DNA from: Bryobacterales bacterium
Lineage (GTDB): Bacteria > Acidobacteriota > Terriglobia > Bryobacterales > Bryobacteraceae
Length of the DNA: 44,673 nt
Assembly: GCA_003142185.1 (NCBI GenBank)
Contig: PLOR01000043.1
Location: 72,722-117,394, forward strand
Direction: 5' to 3'
Position 1 is the stretch's first letter. Every line of letters starts with the position of its first letter. Shown piece after piece: positions 14,801 to 23,680 of the stretch. The notes beneath the pieces were generated by a model, which saw only the letters and a list, made by a program, of their open reading frames with translations, made no database searches and was not told the DNA's origin. Made by a program: the position numbers and the translations under genes.

Positions 14801-17671
14801 ATGAAGAAGATTCGAATCAACGAGCTGGCACGGGAGCTCGAAGTCAAGGCCCACGAGATCCTGGACCGGCTGCCCGAACTGGGCGTCGCCGAAAAGAAGA
14901 CGCACTCCAGCTCCATCGATGAAGACGTGGCGATCAAGCTGCGCCGCTTGTTGGGACATGAGGTTCCGGACCTGGAACCCACGGCGGAGGCTCCGGCTGG
15001 GCAAGCGGAAGAAGCCGCGCCCGAGGCGGCGGAAACGCGCCCCGATGTCACCGCGCCGGAAGCTGCCGCGGAACCGGAAGAAGCACGGACAGATGCGCCA
15101 GAGGCGGCCGGCGAAGTACGCCCGGTCTCCGGCGGCGCACCGATTCGCCCTCCGTTGGCTCCGGGAAGGCCGATCCATCCACCGATGTCGGCGCCGGGCC
15201 AGCCATCGTCCGCGGCGCCCAGAACGGCGTCGCCCGCGCCACCGGTCGCGGTAATCGCCCCTGGAAGATCGCTGTCGCTGCCGGTGAGGCCGATACCGGC
15301 CGCCGCTAACGCGCCCCGGCCTGGCCAGATTCTGTCGGGTCCGCGCGCGCCGATGCCGGCAACCCCGCCGGCGACGGTGCGCCCGATGCCGGCCGGTCCG
15401 CGGCCGTCGTTGCCGCAGGCCCCGCGTCCGCAGGTTCCGTCCGAGGCTCGGAGCGGGGCGGGTCCGGGCGCTCCGGCACGGCCCTTGGCGGGCCAGCCGA
15501 TCGCCCGCCCAGTTGTGCCGCCGCGTCCCGACCTGGCTGCGAAATTGAGTGCGCCGCGTCCGGCGATGCCGGCACTGCCGGCAGCGCCGCGCCCCGGAGT
15601 GCCGCGCTCGCAGAGCGCGCCCACGCCCGGTCAACCGATTTACCGCGGGCCGATCCGCCCCGGCCAGCCGATGGTGGCCCGGCCTGGGCAGGGGCTACGG
15701 CCGGGCGCGCCACCGAGCCGTCCCGGTCCGCGTCCGCAGCATCCGACCACGCCGCGAGGGCCAATGGGTCCAGGCCTGGCGCCGCCGCCGGTGGACCAAC
15801 CGCGGGGCCGGTTCGACAAGCGCCCCATCCGCCAGCCGCGCGAACGCATCGAGGAAGAAAAAAACCTGCGGCCCGCCACGCGACGCCAAACGGCCTCCGG
15901 CCCGCCGCCGATCAGCCGCGAAATCACCATATCCGAGGGCATCACTCTCAAGGAACTCTCCGAAAAACTCGACATCAAAGCGGCTAGCATCATCACGAAG
16001 CTGGTGGATCGCGGCGTTTTCGCCACCATCAATCAGACCCTGGACATGAAGCTGGCCACCGAAATAGCGCGCGATTTCGGCGCCTCCACCGCCACCGTGA
16101 GCTATGAAGAAGAGGCCATGCAAGCGGTCCAAGACGCCGAAGAAACCAAGGACCTGGTGAGGCGCGCGCCGGTGGTGACCATCATGGGCCACGTGGATCA
16201 CGGCAAGACGTCGCTGCTCGATGGCATCCGCGAGGCCAACGTGGCCGCGCGCGAGGCCGGCGGCATCACCCAGCATATCGGCGCATATCAGGTGGAGTTG
16301 AAAGGCCGCAAAATCGTCTTCATCGATACGCCGGGCCACGAGGCCTTCACTCGCATGCGCGCGCGCGGCGCCAAAGTCACCGACATCGTCATCCTGGTGG
16401 TGGCGGCCGATGACGGCGTGATGCCGCAGACGCTCGAAGCGATTGACCACGCCAAGGCGGCGGGCGTGCCGATCATCGTCGCCATCAATAAGATCGATAA
16501 ACCGGACGCCCAACCCGAGCGGATCAAGCAGCAGCTTGCCGACCGCGGCCTGCTGGCCGAGGATTGGGGCGGCGACACGGTGATGGTGCAGGTGTCCGCC
16601 AAGACCCACCAGGGCATCGAGTTGTTGCTCGAGATGATTCTGCTGGTGGCCGACATGCTGGATCTCAAGGCCAATCCGGAGCGTCCCGCCATGGGCACCG
16701 TGCTCGAAGCGCAACTGGACCGCGGGCGCGGGCCGGTGGCGACTGTGCTGGTGCGCAACGGCACCCTCAGCGTGGGCGATTTCTTCATCTGCGGCGCCGT
16801 ATTCGGTAAGGTGCGCGCCATGATCAGCGATCGCGGCACGCAGATCCGCAAAGCGGAGCCGGCGACGCCGGTGGAAGTGCTGGGGCTGGGTTCGATGCCC
16901 GAAGTGGGCGACGACTTCCAGGTGGTGACGGACACGGCCAAGGCGCAGCAGATCGTGAAATTCCGCGACCTGAAGGACCGCGAGGCGGCGCTGGCGAAAT
17001 CCGCGCGGCTTACGCTGGACCAACTGCACAAGCAGATGGAAGCCGGCGAGATCAAGGAGCTGCCGATCATTCTGAAGGCGGACGTGGGCGGCTCGGCGGA
17101 AGTGTTGACGGAGGCGCTGCAGAAGCTTTCGAACGAGAAGGTGAAGGTGCGCGTGATCCTCGCCGGCGTGGGCGCCGTCAACGAAAGCGACGTGCTGCTG
17201 GCATCAGCTTCGAACGCGGTCATCATCGGCTTCAACGTGCGGCCGGAGAAAGCGGCCTCGATGCTGGCCGAGCGGGAAAAGGTCGACATCCGCCTGCACA
17301 CCGTCATTTACAACCTGACCGACGAGATCAAGGCGGCCATGAGCGGTCTGCTGGAGCCGGTCTTCCGCGAGGTCTACAAGGGCAAGGCAGAGGTGCGCGA
17401 AACCTTCCGCATCTCGAAGGTCGGCAACGTGGCCGGGTGCCTGGTGCAGGAAGGCACCATTCCGAGCCGCTCCGAAGTGCGCCTGCTGCGCGACAACGTG
17501 GTGGTGCATACCGGCAAAATCGCTTCCCTGCGCCGTTTCAAGGACGACGTGAGCGAGGTCAAGAGCGGCCAGGAATGCGGCATCACGCTCGAGAACTTCC
17601 CCGACGTCAAGCAGGGCGACTTTATCGAGGCGTTCGTCACCGAGCGAATGGCCACCGAGGTCTTCGCCTGA
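14801..17671 (+). CDS. infB: Translation initiation factor IF-2
   Basis: 956 residues. The N-terminal IF2_N subdomain ([19 protein letters not shown]) is followed by a long Pro/Ala/Arg-rich linker (about residues 60-350). A second IF2_N-like segment ([20 protein letters not shown]) precedes the GTPase: G1 [10 protein letters not shown]3 DTPGHEAF, G4 NKIDKP. Domains II, III and IV follow to the C-terminus. IF-2 positions initiator tRNA on the 30S subunit and promotes subunit joining. It lies 37 bp after nusA and 4 bp before ylxP, the classic operon order. The linker explains the large open frames in the other five frames here. Confidence 0.97.
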   Translation: MKKIRINELARELEVKAHEILDRLPELGVAEKKTHSSSIDEDVAIKLRRLLGHEVPDLEPTAEAPAGQAEEAAPEAAETRPDVTAPEAAAEPEEARTDAPEAAGEVRPVSGGAPIRPPLAPGRPIHPPMSAPGQPSSAAPRTASPAPPVAVIAPGRSLSLPVRPIPAAANAPRPGQILSGPRAPMPATPPATVRPMPAGPRPSLPQAPRPQVPSEARSGAGPGAPARPLAGQPIARPVVPPRPDLAAKLSAPRPAMPALPAAPRPGVPRSQSAPTPGQPIYRGPIRPGQPMVARPGQGLRPGAPPSRPGPRPQHPTTPRGPMGPGLAPPPVDQPRGRFDKRPIRQPRERIEEEKNLRPATRRQTASGPPPISREITISEGITLKELSEKLDIKAASIITKLVDRGVFATINQTLDMKLATEIARDFGASTATVSYEEEAMQAVQDAEETKDLVRRAPVVTIMGHVDHGKTSLLDGIREANVAAREAGGITQHIGAYQVELKGRKIVFIDTPGHEAFTRMRARGAKVTDIVILVVAADDGVMPQTLEAIDHAKAAGVPIIVAINKIDKPDAQPERIKQQLADRGLLAEDWGGDTVMVQVSAKTHQGIELLLEMILLVADMLDLKANPERPAMGTVLEAQLDRGRGPVATVLVRNGTLSVGDFFICGAVFGKVRAMISDRGTQIRKAEPATPVEVLGLGSMPEVGDDFQVVTDTAKAQQIVKFRDLKDREAALAKSARLTLDQLHKQMEAGEIKELPIILKADVGGSAEVLTEALQKLSNEKVKVRVILAGVGAVNESDVLLASASNAVIIGFNVRPEKAASMLAEREKVDIRLHTVIYNLTDEIKAAMSGLLEPVFREVYKGKAEVRETFRISKVGNVAGCLVQEGTIPSRSEVRLLRDNVVVHTGKIASLRRFKDDVSEVKSGQECGITLENFPDVKQGDFIEAFVTERMATEVFA

Positions 17672-17675
17672 TGCC

Positions 17676-17963
17676 ATGGCTGCCGTCGGCGTGCTGACTC
17701 TGGAATTACGGCTGGAACATTCCCATTCCCTCAAGGACAAGCGTCACGTGGTGGAAGGCCTGAAAGCCCGCCTGCGCGGCAAATTCAACGTCGCGGTGGC
17801 GGAAATCGATTATCAGGACCTGTGGCAGCGCGCGGCGGTGGCCGTGGTGACGGTTTCGAGCGACCACGCCCATGCCGAAAAAGTGCTGCGCTCGGTGGAA
17901 GACGAAGCTGCCTCGCTGCTCGGCGGCGAATTAGCCGGCGCGACCGTGGAGTGGCTGGCATGA
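17676..17963 (+). CDS. ylxP: DUF503 (YlxP-like) protein
   Basis: 95 residues. The family features are VGVLTLELRLEHSHSLKDKRHVVEGLKARL at the N-terminus (quoted in part: SHSLKDKRHVV), then FNVAVAEIDYQDLWQRA and a VTVSSDHAHAEKVL helix. DUF503 proteins sit between infB and rbfA in many bacteria, as here, and are thought to help ribosome assembly, though the mechanism is not settled. Confidence 0.92.
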   Translation: MAAVGVLTLELRLEHSHSLKDKRHVVEGLKARLRGKFNVAVAEIDYQDLWQRAAVAVVTVSSDHAHAEKVLRSVEDEAASLLGGELAGATVEWLA

Positions 17964-17972
17964 GCGGGCGTC

Positions 17973-18335
17973 ATGGATGAACACCGCACACTGCGCGTTT
18001 CCGAAGCGCTCCGCGAGGAGTTGAGCGAGATCATCGGCTTTGAAACCGAGGACCCGCGGCTGCTGGCGGTGGACGTGACCGAAGTCCACGTCAGCCCGGA
18101 CGGGCGCCACGCCAACGTCCGCGTGGGGCTGCGCGGCAGCGAAAAGGAGCAGGACGCGTCGATGGCAGCCCTCGAGCACGCGGGCGGCTTCCTCCGTCAT
18201 GAGCTGGCCAGCCGCCTGATCCTGCGCCACGTTCCCGAACTGCATTTTATGCGTGACAAGAACCTGGATGTGGAAAGCCGCATTGATTTTCTTCTCAAAC
18301 GAGCGAAAAAATCTCGTGTCCGAACTGAAAAATAG
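17973..18335 (+). CDS. rbfA: 30S ribosome-binding factor RbfA
   Basis: 120 residues. Typical RbfA features: RVSEALREELSEIIG at the start, then DPRLLAVDVTEVHVSPDGRH with the KH-like core, and a C-terminal VPELHFMRDKNLDVESRIDF. RbfA is a cold-shock-related factor for 16S rRNA 5'-end maturation. It is the last translation gene in the run; its 3' end overlaps the following apbE-like gene by 20 bp. Confidence 0.95.
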   Translation: MDEHRTLRVSEALREELSEIIGFETEDPRLLAVDVTEVHVSPDGRHANVRVGLRGSEKEQDASMAALEHAGGFLRHELASRLILRHVPELHFMRDKNLDVESRIDFLLKRAKKSRVRTEK

Positions 18336-19326
18336 CCCTAAAGTCAAACAAACTGTGGTAGTTTTGTTTCTGTTGGCGGGAGCGGCGCCCCTCGCCGCGG
18401 CGGACCAGCCGGAGTTGCTGCGGTTGGAAAAAAGCGCCGATGCGATGGGTTCGGCGTATACGGTCGAGGTGTACGGCTACGACCGTGTGAAGATGGAAGC
18501 GGCCGCCGATGCGGCTCTCGACGAAGCGCACCGGCTGGACGAGCTGCTTTCCAACTATCAGCCGGGGAGCGAATGGAGCCAGGTCAACCAGCACGCGGCC
18601 GAAAAGCCGATGAAGATTTCGCCGGAGTTGTTCCAGTTGCTATCCGCGTGTCTCGATTACAGCCGGCAAAGTGAAGGAGCGTTCGATATTACGGTGGGGC
18701 CGTTGATGAAAGTCTGGGGCTTTTACAAAGGTACCGGACATTTGCCGCATCGCCCGGAAGTGGAGGCCGCGATGGCGCGCGTGGGCTACCGGCACGTGCA
18801 CCTGGACTCCCAAGCGGGCACGGTCTGGTTCGACCGGGCAGGCGTCGAACTCGATCCGGGCGGCATCGGCAAAGGCTACGCCGTCGACCGGATGGTGGAC
18901 GTATTGAAGCAGTATGGGGTGACTACCGCGCTGGTGGCCGGCTCGGCCAGCAGCATTTACGGCATGGGCGCGCCGCCGGGACACCCGGAAGGCTGGGCGA
19001 TCGATATCCGCGACCCGTGGAAGCATTCTAAGACGGTGGCCGAGGTCTTCCTCAAGGATATGTCGCTCTCCACCTCGGGCAGTTACGAAAAGTTTTTCCG
19101 GGCCGAAGGCCGCATCTATGCCCACATCATGGACCCGCGCACGGGTTATCCGGCGCAGGGCACGGTGTCGGTATCGGTGGTGGCGCCGCGCACCATCGAT
19201 AGCGAGGCGTGGGCCAAGCCCTACTTTGTGAATGGCCGCCAGTGGGCGGAGCGGCACAAGCCAAGAGATTTTCGCGTTTACTTTTGCCAAGACAGGACGG
19301 ATCAACCATGCGCGTGGCTCCAATGA
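18316..19326 (+). CDS. ApbE-family (FAD:protein FMN transferase-like) exported protein
   Basis: About 336 residues from GTG 18316, overlapping rbfA by 20 bp. A signal sequence (VKQTVVVLFLLAGAAPLAAA) is followed by the ApbE fold: LSNYQPGSEWSQVNQ, AFDITVGPLMKVWGFYK, DPGGIGKGYAVDRMV and HIMDPRTGYPAQG. ApbE uses FAD to attach FMN to Thr residues of electron-transport subunits in the periplasm. The late metal-binding motif, normally ADA..T, reads SEAWAKPYFV, so the Asp has become Glu and the Thr has become Lys. This suggests altered metal binding or a non-transferase relative. It is coupled to hemE by an ATGA overlap. The start is chosen because earlier starts would lie inside rbfA. Confidence 0.8.
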   Translation: MSELKNSPKVKQTVVVLFLLAGAAPLAAADQPELLRLEKSADAMGSAYTVEVYGYDRVKMEAAADAALDEAHRLDELLSNYQPGSEWSQVNQHAAEKPMKISPELFQLLSACLDYSRQSEGAFDITVGPLMKVWGFYKGTGHLPHRPEVEAAMARVGYRHVHLDSQAGTVWFDRAGVELDPGGIGKGYAVDRMVDVLKQYGVTTALVAGSASSIYGMGAPPGHPEGWAIDIRDPWKHSKTVAEVFLKDMSLSTSGSYEKFFRAEGRIYAHIMDPRTGYPAQGTVSVSVVAPRTIDSEAWAKPYFVNGRQWAERHKPRDFRVYFCQDRTDQPCAWLQ

Positions 19327-20345
19327 CCAGTCGTTTTTTGGACGCCTGCCGCCGCCGGCCGACCGATGTGCGGCCGGTCTGGTTTATGCGGCAGGCTGGC
19401 CGCTACATGAAACAATACCGGCAGATCCGCGAAAAGCACGGCATCCTGGAGATCTGCAAACGGCCGGACCTGGCTTCGACCGTCACGCTGCAGCCCGTCG
19501 AAATCCTGGACGTGGACGCCGCCATCATCTTCGCCGACCTGCTGCTGCCGATCGAACCGATGGGCCTGAAGCTGCGGTATGAAAAGGGCTCTGGGCCGGC
19601 GATCGATAACCCGGTGCGCACCTCCGACGACGTGGATTCGCTTTCCACCGCCTATACCGACGATCTCGGTTACGTGGGCGAGGCCATCCAGGCCACGGTG
19701 CGGGCCCTGGCCGGCCGCGTGCCGGTAATCGGCTTCGTGGGCGCTCCCTTCACCATGGCCAGTTATATGATCGAAGGCGGCGCCTCGCGCAATTTCATCC
19801 GCACCAAGAAGCTGATGTACAGCGACGAGACGCTGTGGCGGCGGCTGATGGGCAAGATCGTCGACGTGCTGGCGCCCTTCGCGCATCTGCAAGTGGCGGC
19901 GGGCGCGCGCGTGATCCAGGTATTCGATAGCTGGGTAGGGGCGCTGGGCTCGGACGACTACGTGCGTTACGCCGCGCCATACTCGCGCGCCCTGATCGAG
20001 CGCATCCGCTCCACCGGCGCTCCGGTGATCCACTTCGGCACCGGCGCTTCGGGGTTCTTCAAGGAACTGCACGCCGCCGGCGGCGACGTGATGGGTGTCG
20101 ACTGGCGCATGAACATCGACCAGGCGTGGACGGACATCAGTTACCGCTCGGCCATCCAGGGCAACCTGGATCCGGTGGCGCTGTTTGCGCCGCTCCACGA
20201 ATTGCGCATCAAGGTCCATGAGTTGCTGAAGCGCACCGGCGCCCGGCCCGGCCACATTTTCAACCTGGGCCATGGCATTCTGCCGGAAACCCCGGTCGAA
20301 AACGTCAAGGCGGTAGTACAAATGGTCCGCGAATTCCGTCCATGA
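19323..20345 (+). CDS. hemE: Uroporphyrinogen decarboxylase
   Basis: 340 residues from ATG 19323, whose ATGA overlaps the stop of the preceding gene; ATG 19308 is an alternative. Catalytic landmarks are all there: RPVWFMRQAGRYM near the N-terminus (substrate-binding Arg and catalytic region), AAIIFADLLLPIEPMGL, GFVGAPFTMASYMIEGG, and FDSWVGALG. HemE removes four carboxyl groups from uroporphyrinogen III to give coproporphyrinogen III in the cytoplasm. It is followed directly by hemH with a 4-bp overlap. Length is normal. Confidence 0.96.
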   Translation: MTSRFLDACRRRPTDVRPVWFMRQAGRYMKQYRQIREKHGILEICKRPDLASTVTLQPVEILDVDAAIIFADLLLPIEPMGLKLRYEKGSGPAIDNPVRTSDDVDSLSTAYTDDLGYVGEAIQATVRALAGRVPVIGFVGAPFTMASYMIEGGASRNFIRTKKLMYSDETLWRRLMGKIVDVLAPFAHLQVAAGARVIQVFDSWVGALGSDDYVRYAAPYSRALIERIRSTGAPVIHFGTGASGFFKELHAAGGDVMGVDWRMNIDQAWTDISYRSAIQGNLDPVALFAPLHELRIKVHELLKRTGARPGHIFNLGHGILPETPVENVKAVVQMVREFRP

Positions 20346-21214
20346 AGCAGGGCGTCCTGCTGGTGGCACACGGGGCGCCCGAACGGGTCGAGGACGTCGA
20401 AGAGTACCTTGGCTACGTGCGCGGCGGCAGGCCCGGTTCGCCCGAAGTCCTGGCCGAAGTGCGCAGCCGGTACATCGCCATCGGCGGCGGCTCTCCCTTG
20501 CTGCGCTGGACGCGAGCCCAGGCGGAGGCTCTCGAGCGGCTGCTCGGCCTGCCGGTTTTTTTCGGCATGCGCAACTGGCACCCGTTCCTGCGCGAAACCA
20601 TGGACCAGGTGCGCGACGCTGGCATCGATAAGCTGGCCGCCATCTGCCTGGCCCCGCAGTTTTCCGAACTGAGCGTCGGCCTGTACATACGGCGCACGCG
20701 CGAAGCCGCCGCCGAAGCTGGCGTGACGGCGGAAATCGTCTGGGCCAAAAGCTACCACACCGAGCCGCTGCTGATTGAAGCCTACGCCGAACGCCTGCGG
20801 CCGCTGCTCGCGGCGGAGAGAATGCTCTTCACCGCCCACTCTCTGCCGGCACAGGCGCTGGCGGCGGGAGACCCGTATGAGGCCGAGTGCCGTGCCACCG
20901 CCGCGGCGGTTGCCGCGAGCGCCGGCATCGCGCAATGGGATTTCGCTTTCCAAAGCCAGGGGTTGACCGGCGGCCAGTGGCTCGGCCCAACCGTGGAATC
21001 CTGCCTGGACCAGTATGCCGCGGCCGGTATCCGCGAAGTGGTGCTCGATCCCGTGGGCTTTGTCTCCGACCACGTCGAAGTGTTGTTCGATATCGACATT
21101 CTGTTCCGCGAGTACGCCGCCGCCCGCAACATCGCGCTACGCCGTCCCGAATCGCTCAACGATTCGGCCACCTTCACCGCCGCCCTGGCCGAGGTCGCCA
21201 AGCGATGTTTGTGA
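20342..21214 (+). CDS. hemH: Ferrochelatase (HemH/CpfC)
   Basis: 290 residues; the ATGA start overlaps the hemE stop. It resembles the Gram-positive-type (CpfC) ferrochelatases: LLVAHGAPERVEDVEEYL, RYIAIGGGSPLL, FGMRNWHPFL, the catalytic His in LFTAHSLP, and the acidic metal-site stretch DPVGFVSDHVEVLFDID. It inserts iron into coproporphyrin or protoporphyrin. No N-terminal targeting sequence or CAB-like tail is visible. With hemE and hemY it gives the last part of the heme route; which branch is used depends on whether HemQ or HemN is elsewhere in the genome. Confidence 0.93.
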   Translation: MKQGVLLVAHGAPERVEDVEEYLGYVRGGRPGSPEVLAEVRSRYIAIGGGSPLLRWTRAQAEALERLLGLPVFFGMRNWHPFLRETMDQVRDAGIDKLAAICLAPQFSELSVGLYIRRTREAAAEAGVTAEIVWAKSYHTEPLLIEAYAERLRPLLAAERMLFTAHSLPAQALAAGDPYEAECRATAAAVAASAGIAQWDFAFQSQGLTGGQWLGPTVESCLDQYAAAGIREVVLDPVGFVSDHVEVLFDIDILFREYAAARNIALRRPESLNDSATFTAALAEVAKRCL

Positions 21215-21220
21215 ACCAGA

Positions 21221-21308
21221 GTAGGACAGACGATCGGTTTTTGGCGTCTGTCAAGTTTCCCCCTTCAGCGAAGCATGACAGACCACGAAAAGCGATGGTC
21301 TGTCCTAC
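21221..21308. repeat. REPIN-like inverted pair of GTAG hairpins
   Basis: An 88-bp palindromic element fills most of the hemH-hemY gap. The outer ends GTAGGACAGACGATCG (21221-21236) and CGATGGTCTGTCCTAC (21293-21308) are inverted repeats with one mismatch. Each half folds on its own: GACAGACG with CGTCTGTC on the left, and GACAGACCA with TGGTCTGTC on the right. A GTAG tetranucleotide at the base of a hairpin is the known mark of REP sequences mobilised by RAYT (TnpA-REP) transposases. No such transposase is in the window. Confidence 0.75.
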
Positions 21309-21319
21309 CTGTCTTCCCC

Positions 21320-22696
21320 ATGCCTGACACCGTCATCATCGGCGGCGGCATCTCCGGCCTGGCCACCGCTTATTACCTGGCCAAAGGCGGCGCCACGGCC
21401 ACTATCGTCGAATCCCGCCCGCGCCTGGGCGGCGTGATCGAAACCGTGCACGTGGACGGCTGCACCATCGAGGCCGGCCCGGACAGTTTCCTTTCCGCCA
21501 AGCCCGCCGCGCTCGAGCTTATCAACGAACTCGGCCTGGCGGACCAGGTGATCGGATCCAACGACCACCTGCGCGTCACTTTCGTACGCCGCGGCGGTCG
21601 CCTGACGCCGCTGCCGGACGGCTTGATGATGATGGTGCCGACCAAGATCCTGCCGCTGCTGGCGACCAGCCTGGTCGGCTGGCGCACCAAGCTGCGCATG
21701 GCGATGGAACTGCTGCGCGCGCCCAAGCCCAGCGCCGGCGATCAATCGGTGGCCGAGTTCATCGAAGAGCACTACGGCGCCGAAGCCGTCGATTACCTGG
21801 CCGAGCCGCTGCTCAGCGGCGTCTACGGCGGCAATCCCGCCGCGCTGAGTGTGACCAGCGTGTTGCCGCGCTTCGTCGAGCTGGCCAACCGTTATGGCAG
21901 CCTCACGCGCGGTGTGCTGGCGGAGCGCGCCCGGGCCGCGGGATCGGGCCACGAGGCCGCGGCCCCGCTGTTCCGCACGCTCAGGGGCGGACTGGGGCAG
22001 ATGGTCGACTCGATCGCCGCCGCGATTGGCGGCAAAATCGAAGTCTGTCGCGCGCGCGCGCAATCGATCGAGCGCACGGGCACCGGCTTCCGCGTGCGCG
22101 TGGACGGCGACTGGCTGGAAGCCCGGAGCGTGGTGGTGGCCTGCGAAGCGCACGCCGGCGCGCCATTGGTGGGCGCGATTGACGCCCGCATCGGCGAGCT
22201 GCTGGCCACCATCCCCTACAGCTCATCGATGACGGTGGCACTCGGATTCAACGCGGCCGATCTCGATCGGGCGCCCATCGGTTTCGGTTTCCTGGTGCCC
22301 AAAAAAGAGCGCCGCCGCCTGGTGGCCTGCACCTGGGTGGGAACCAAGTTTTCGCACCGCGTGCCGGCGGGGATGATCGTGGCCCGCTGCTTCCTCGGTG
22401 GCATGGAAGACGCCGGCGTGCTTGATGAATCCGACCAACACGTGCTGGCCGCGGTTTCGGTCGAGCTGGCGGAAATCGCCGGCGTGCGCGCCGTGCCGCG
22501 CTTCAGCCGCATCTTCCGCTGGCCGCGCTCGATGGCGCAGTATACGGTGGGCCATCCGCAACGCCTGGCCGAGATCGAAGCGCGCGCCGCCATGGTGCCC
22601 GGCTTCTATCTGGCCGGCAACGCCTACCAAGGTATCGGCATTCCCGATTGCATTCGCATGGGACGCGCCGCCGCCGAGAGGATTCTTACAAGCTGA
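21320..22696 (+). CDS. hemY: Protoporphyrinogen/coproporphyrinogen oxidase (HemY type)
   Basis: 458 residues from ATG 21320. The FAD-binding N-terminus (TVIIGGGISGLATAYYLAKGG, in short GGGISGLAT) and the flavin-containing amine-oxidase pattern are clear. GPDSFLSAKP, DYLAEPLLSGVYGGNP and a C-terminal GNAYQGIGIPDCIRMGRAAA are typical of HemG/HemY oxidases. The enzyme oxidises proto- or coproporphyrinogen to the porphyrin using oxygen. An upstream ATG at 21275 falls inside the REPIN-like element, so 21320 is preferred. Its 3' end overlaps the convergent MarR-GNAT gene by 11 bp. Confidence 0.92.
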   Translation: MPDTVIIGGGISGLATAYYLAKGGATATIVESRPRLGGVIETVHVDGCTIEAGPDSFLSAKPAALELINELGLADQVIGSNDHLRVTFVRRGGRLTPLPDGLMMMVPTKILPLLATSLVGWRTKLRMAMELLRAPKPSAGDQSVAEFIEEHYGAEAVDYLAEPLLSGVYGGNPAALSVTSVLPRFVELANRYGSLTRGVLAERARAAGSGHEAAAPLFRTLRGGLGQMVDSIAAAIGGKIEVCRARAQSIERTGTGFRVRVDGDWLEARSVVVACEAHAGAPLVGAIDARIGELLATIPYSSSMTVALGFNAADLDRAPIGFGFLVPKKERRRLVACTWVGTKFSHRVPAGMIVARCFLGGMEDAGVLDESDQHVLAAVSVELAEIAGVRAVPRFSRIFRWPRSMAQYTVGHPQRLAEIEARAAMVPGFYLAGNAYQGIGIPDCIRMGRAAAERILTS

Positions 22697-23612
22697 GTTC
22701 CCAGGCCCGCCGCGGCTCCGGCTCTCCGAAATGTCCGGGCGGTGGTTCCTCCAACATCCGGAAGCCGGCCTTCGCATAGATGTGCTGCGCGGCATCGAGA
22801 TCGGCTTGTGTCACCAGCATGATTTTCCGGTAGCCGCTCGCGCGCGCAAAGCCGACGCATTCCTCCACCAGGCGCTTGGCGATGCCCAGGCCGCGGGCTT
22901 CCGGTTCCACCAATAACAATCGAAGCTGCGCGGTTTCGGCGGAGGCCCTCACCAGCAGAACCGAGCCTACCCGCGCGCCGTCCTTTTCTGCGATCCAGCA
23001 GCGCTCGCAAGTTGGATCGAACTCGCGGAGGAACTTCGCGCCGAGCTCCGCGATCAGCGCTTCAAACGGCGCACCCCAACCGCATTCCTGCGCGTAGAGC
23101 ATGCCGTGCCGGTGGATGATCCACCCGATGTCGCCCGGCTGATGGGTGCGCAACGTGTAAGGAGCCGGCGGCGCCGCCTCCGGCGTCAGCAGCGTCTCGA
23201 TGGTGCGCATGGCATCGATCAGGCGCGGCCGGTCCTCGCGCGGCAGCGGGTCCAGCATGGCGGCCGATTGGTTGGCGGAGCGCCCGTCGAGCGGAGCGAA
23301 CGCCTTGCGCCCCTTGGCCGTCAGCGCCAGGTGGGCCTGCCGCCGGTCGTACAGCGAAGGCGTGCGGCTCACCAGTCCGCGCTTCTCGAAGCGCGCCAGC
23401 ACGCGGCTGAGGTAGCCCGCGTCGAAATCCAGGCTGCGCGCCAACTCGACCGCCGTCACGTCCTTGCGCTGCGCCAGCTCATACAGCACGCGCGCTTCGG
23501 TCAGCGAATACGGGCTGCCCAGATAGCTCTTGCGCAGCAAACCGATTTGCCGCGTGTAGAAGCGGTTGAAGCGGCGCACCGCAGCGATCTGCGCAGGGTC
23601 GGCCGATGGCAT
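22686..23612 (-). CDS. MarR-family regulator fused to GNAT acetyltransferase
   Basis: 308 residues from the ATG at 23612, which has a GAGGT 7 bp upstream. The N-terminal part (about 1-130) is a MarR winged helix: TEARVLYELAQR, VTAVELARSLDFDAGYLSR, FEKRGLVSRTPSLYDRRQAH with the wing. The C-terminal part (about 155-308) is a GNAT fold with acetyl-CoA loop LLVEPEARGLGIAKRLVEEC. Such MarR-GNAT fusions are known but their substrates are mostly not. ATG 23633 is an alternative but overlaps the predicted -10. A perfect operator-like palindrome covers the promoter, so autorepression is likely. It shares its last 11 bp with convergent hemY. Confidence 0.9.
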   Translation of the reverse strand: MPSADPAQIAAVRRFNRFYTRQIGLLRKSYLGSPYSLTEARVLYELAQRKDVTAVELARSLDFDAGYLSRVLARFEKRGLVSRTPSLYDRRQAHLALTAKGRKAFAPLDGRSANQSAAMLDPLPREDRPRLIDAMRTIETLLTPEAAPPAPYTLRTHQPGDIGWIIHRHGMLYAQECGWGAPFEALIAELGAKFLREFDPTCERCWIAEKDGARVGSVLLVRASAETAQLRLLLVEPEARGLGIAKRLVEECVGFARASGYRKIMLVTQADLDAAQHIYAKAGFRMLEEPPPGHFGEPEPRRAWELSL

Positions 23613-23631
23613 CGAAAATACCTCGATGCCC

Positions 23632-23660
23632 ATTTTGTGCCAATTACTTGACTCTGTCAA
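23632..23660 (-). promoter_or_regulatory. Promoter of the MarR-GNAT gene
   Basis: Read on the minus strand, TTGACA (23655-23660) and CAAAAT (23632-23637) are 17 bp apart. The -35 lies inside the palindrome at 23644-23664, so a bound repressor would block polymerase. The transcript would start near 23625, upstream of the ATG at 23612. Confidence 0.72.
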
Positions 23661-23664
23661 GTAA
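23644..23664. promoter_or_regulatory. MarR-type operator palindrome
   Basis: TTACTTGAC-TCT-GTCAAGTAA is a perfect 9-bp inverted repeat with a 3-bp centre. Its size and the TTGAC/GTCAA half-sites fit MarR-family operators, and it sits just before a MarR-family gene. It overlaps the -35 of that gene. Confidence 0.78.
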
Positions 23665-23680
23665 CGCGGCGAACGAGCGG

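Noticed and set aside
13126-15624. An 832-residue open frame on the minus strand across nusA and infB
   Set aside because: It is antisense to two well-conserved genes, low-complexity (Gly/Ala/Arg-rich) and arises from the GC-rich codon bias.
15100-15800. Pro/Ala/Arg-rich repeats in infB as a separate repeat locus
   Set aside because: This is the ordinary low-complexity linker of IF-2 and has no exact tandem unit.
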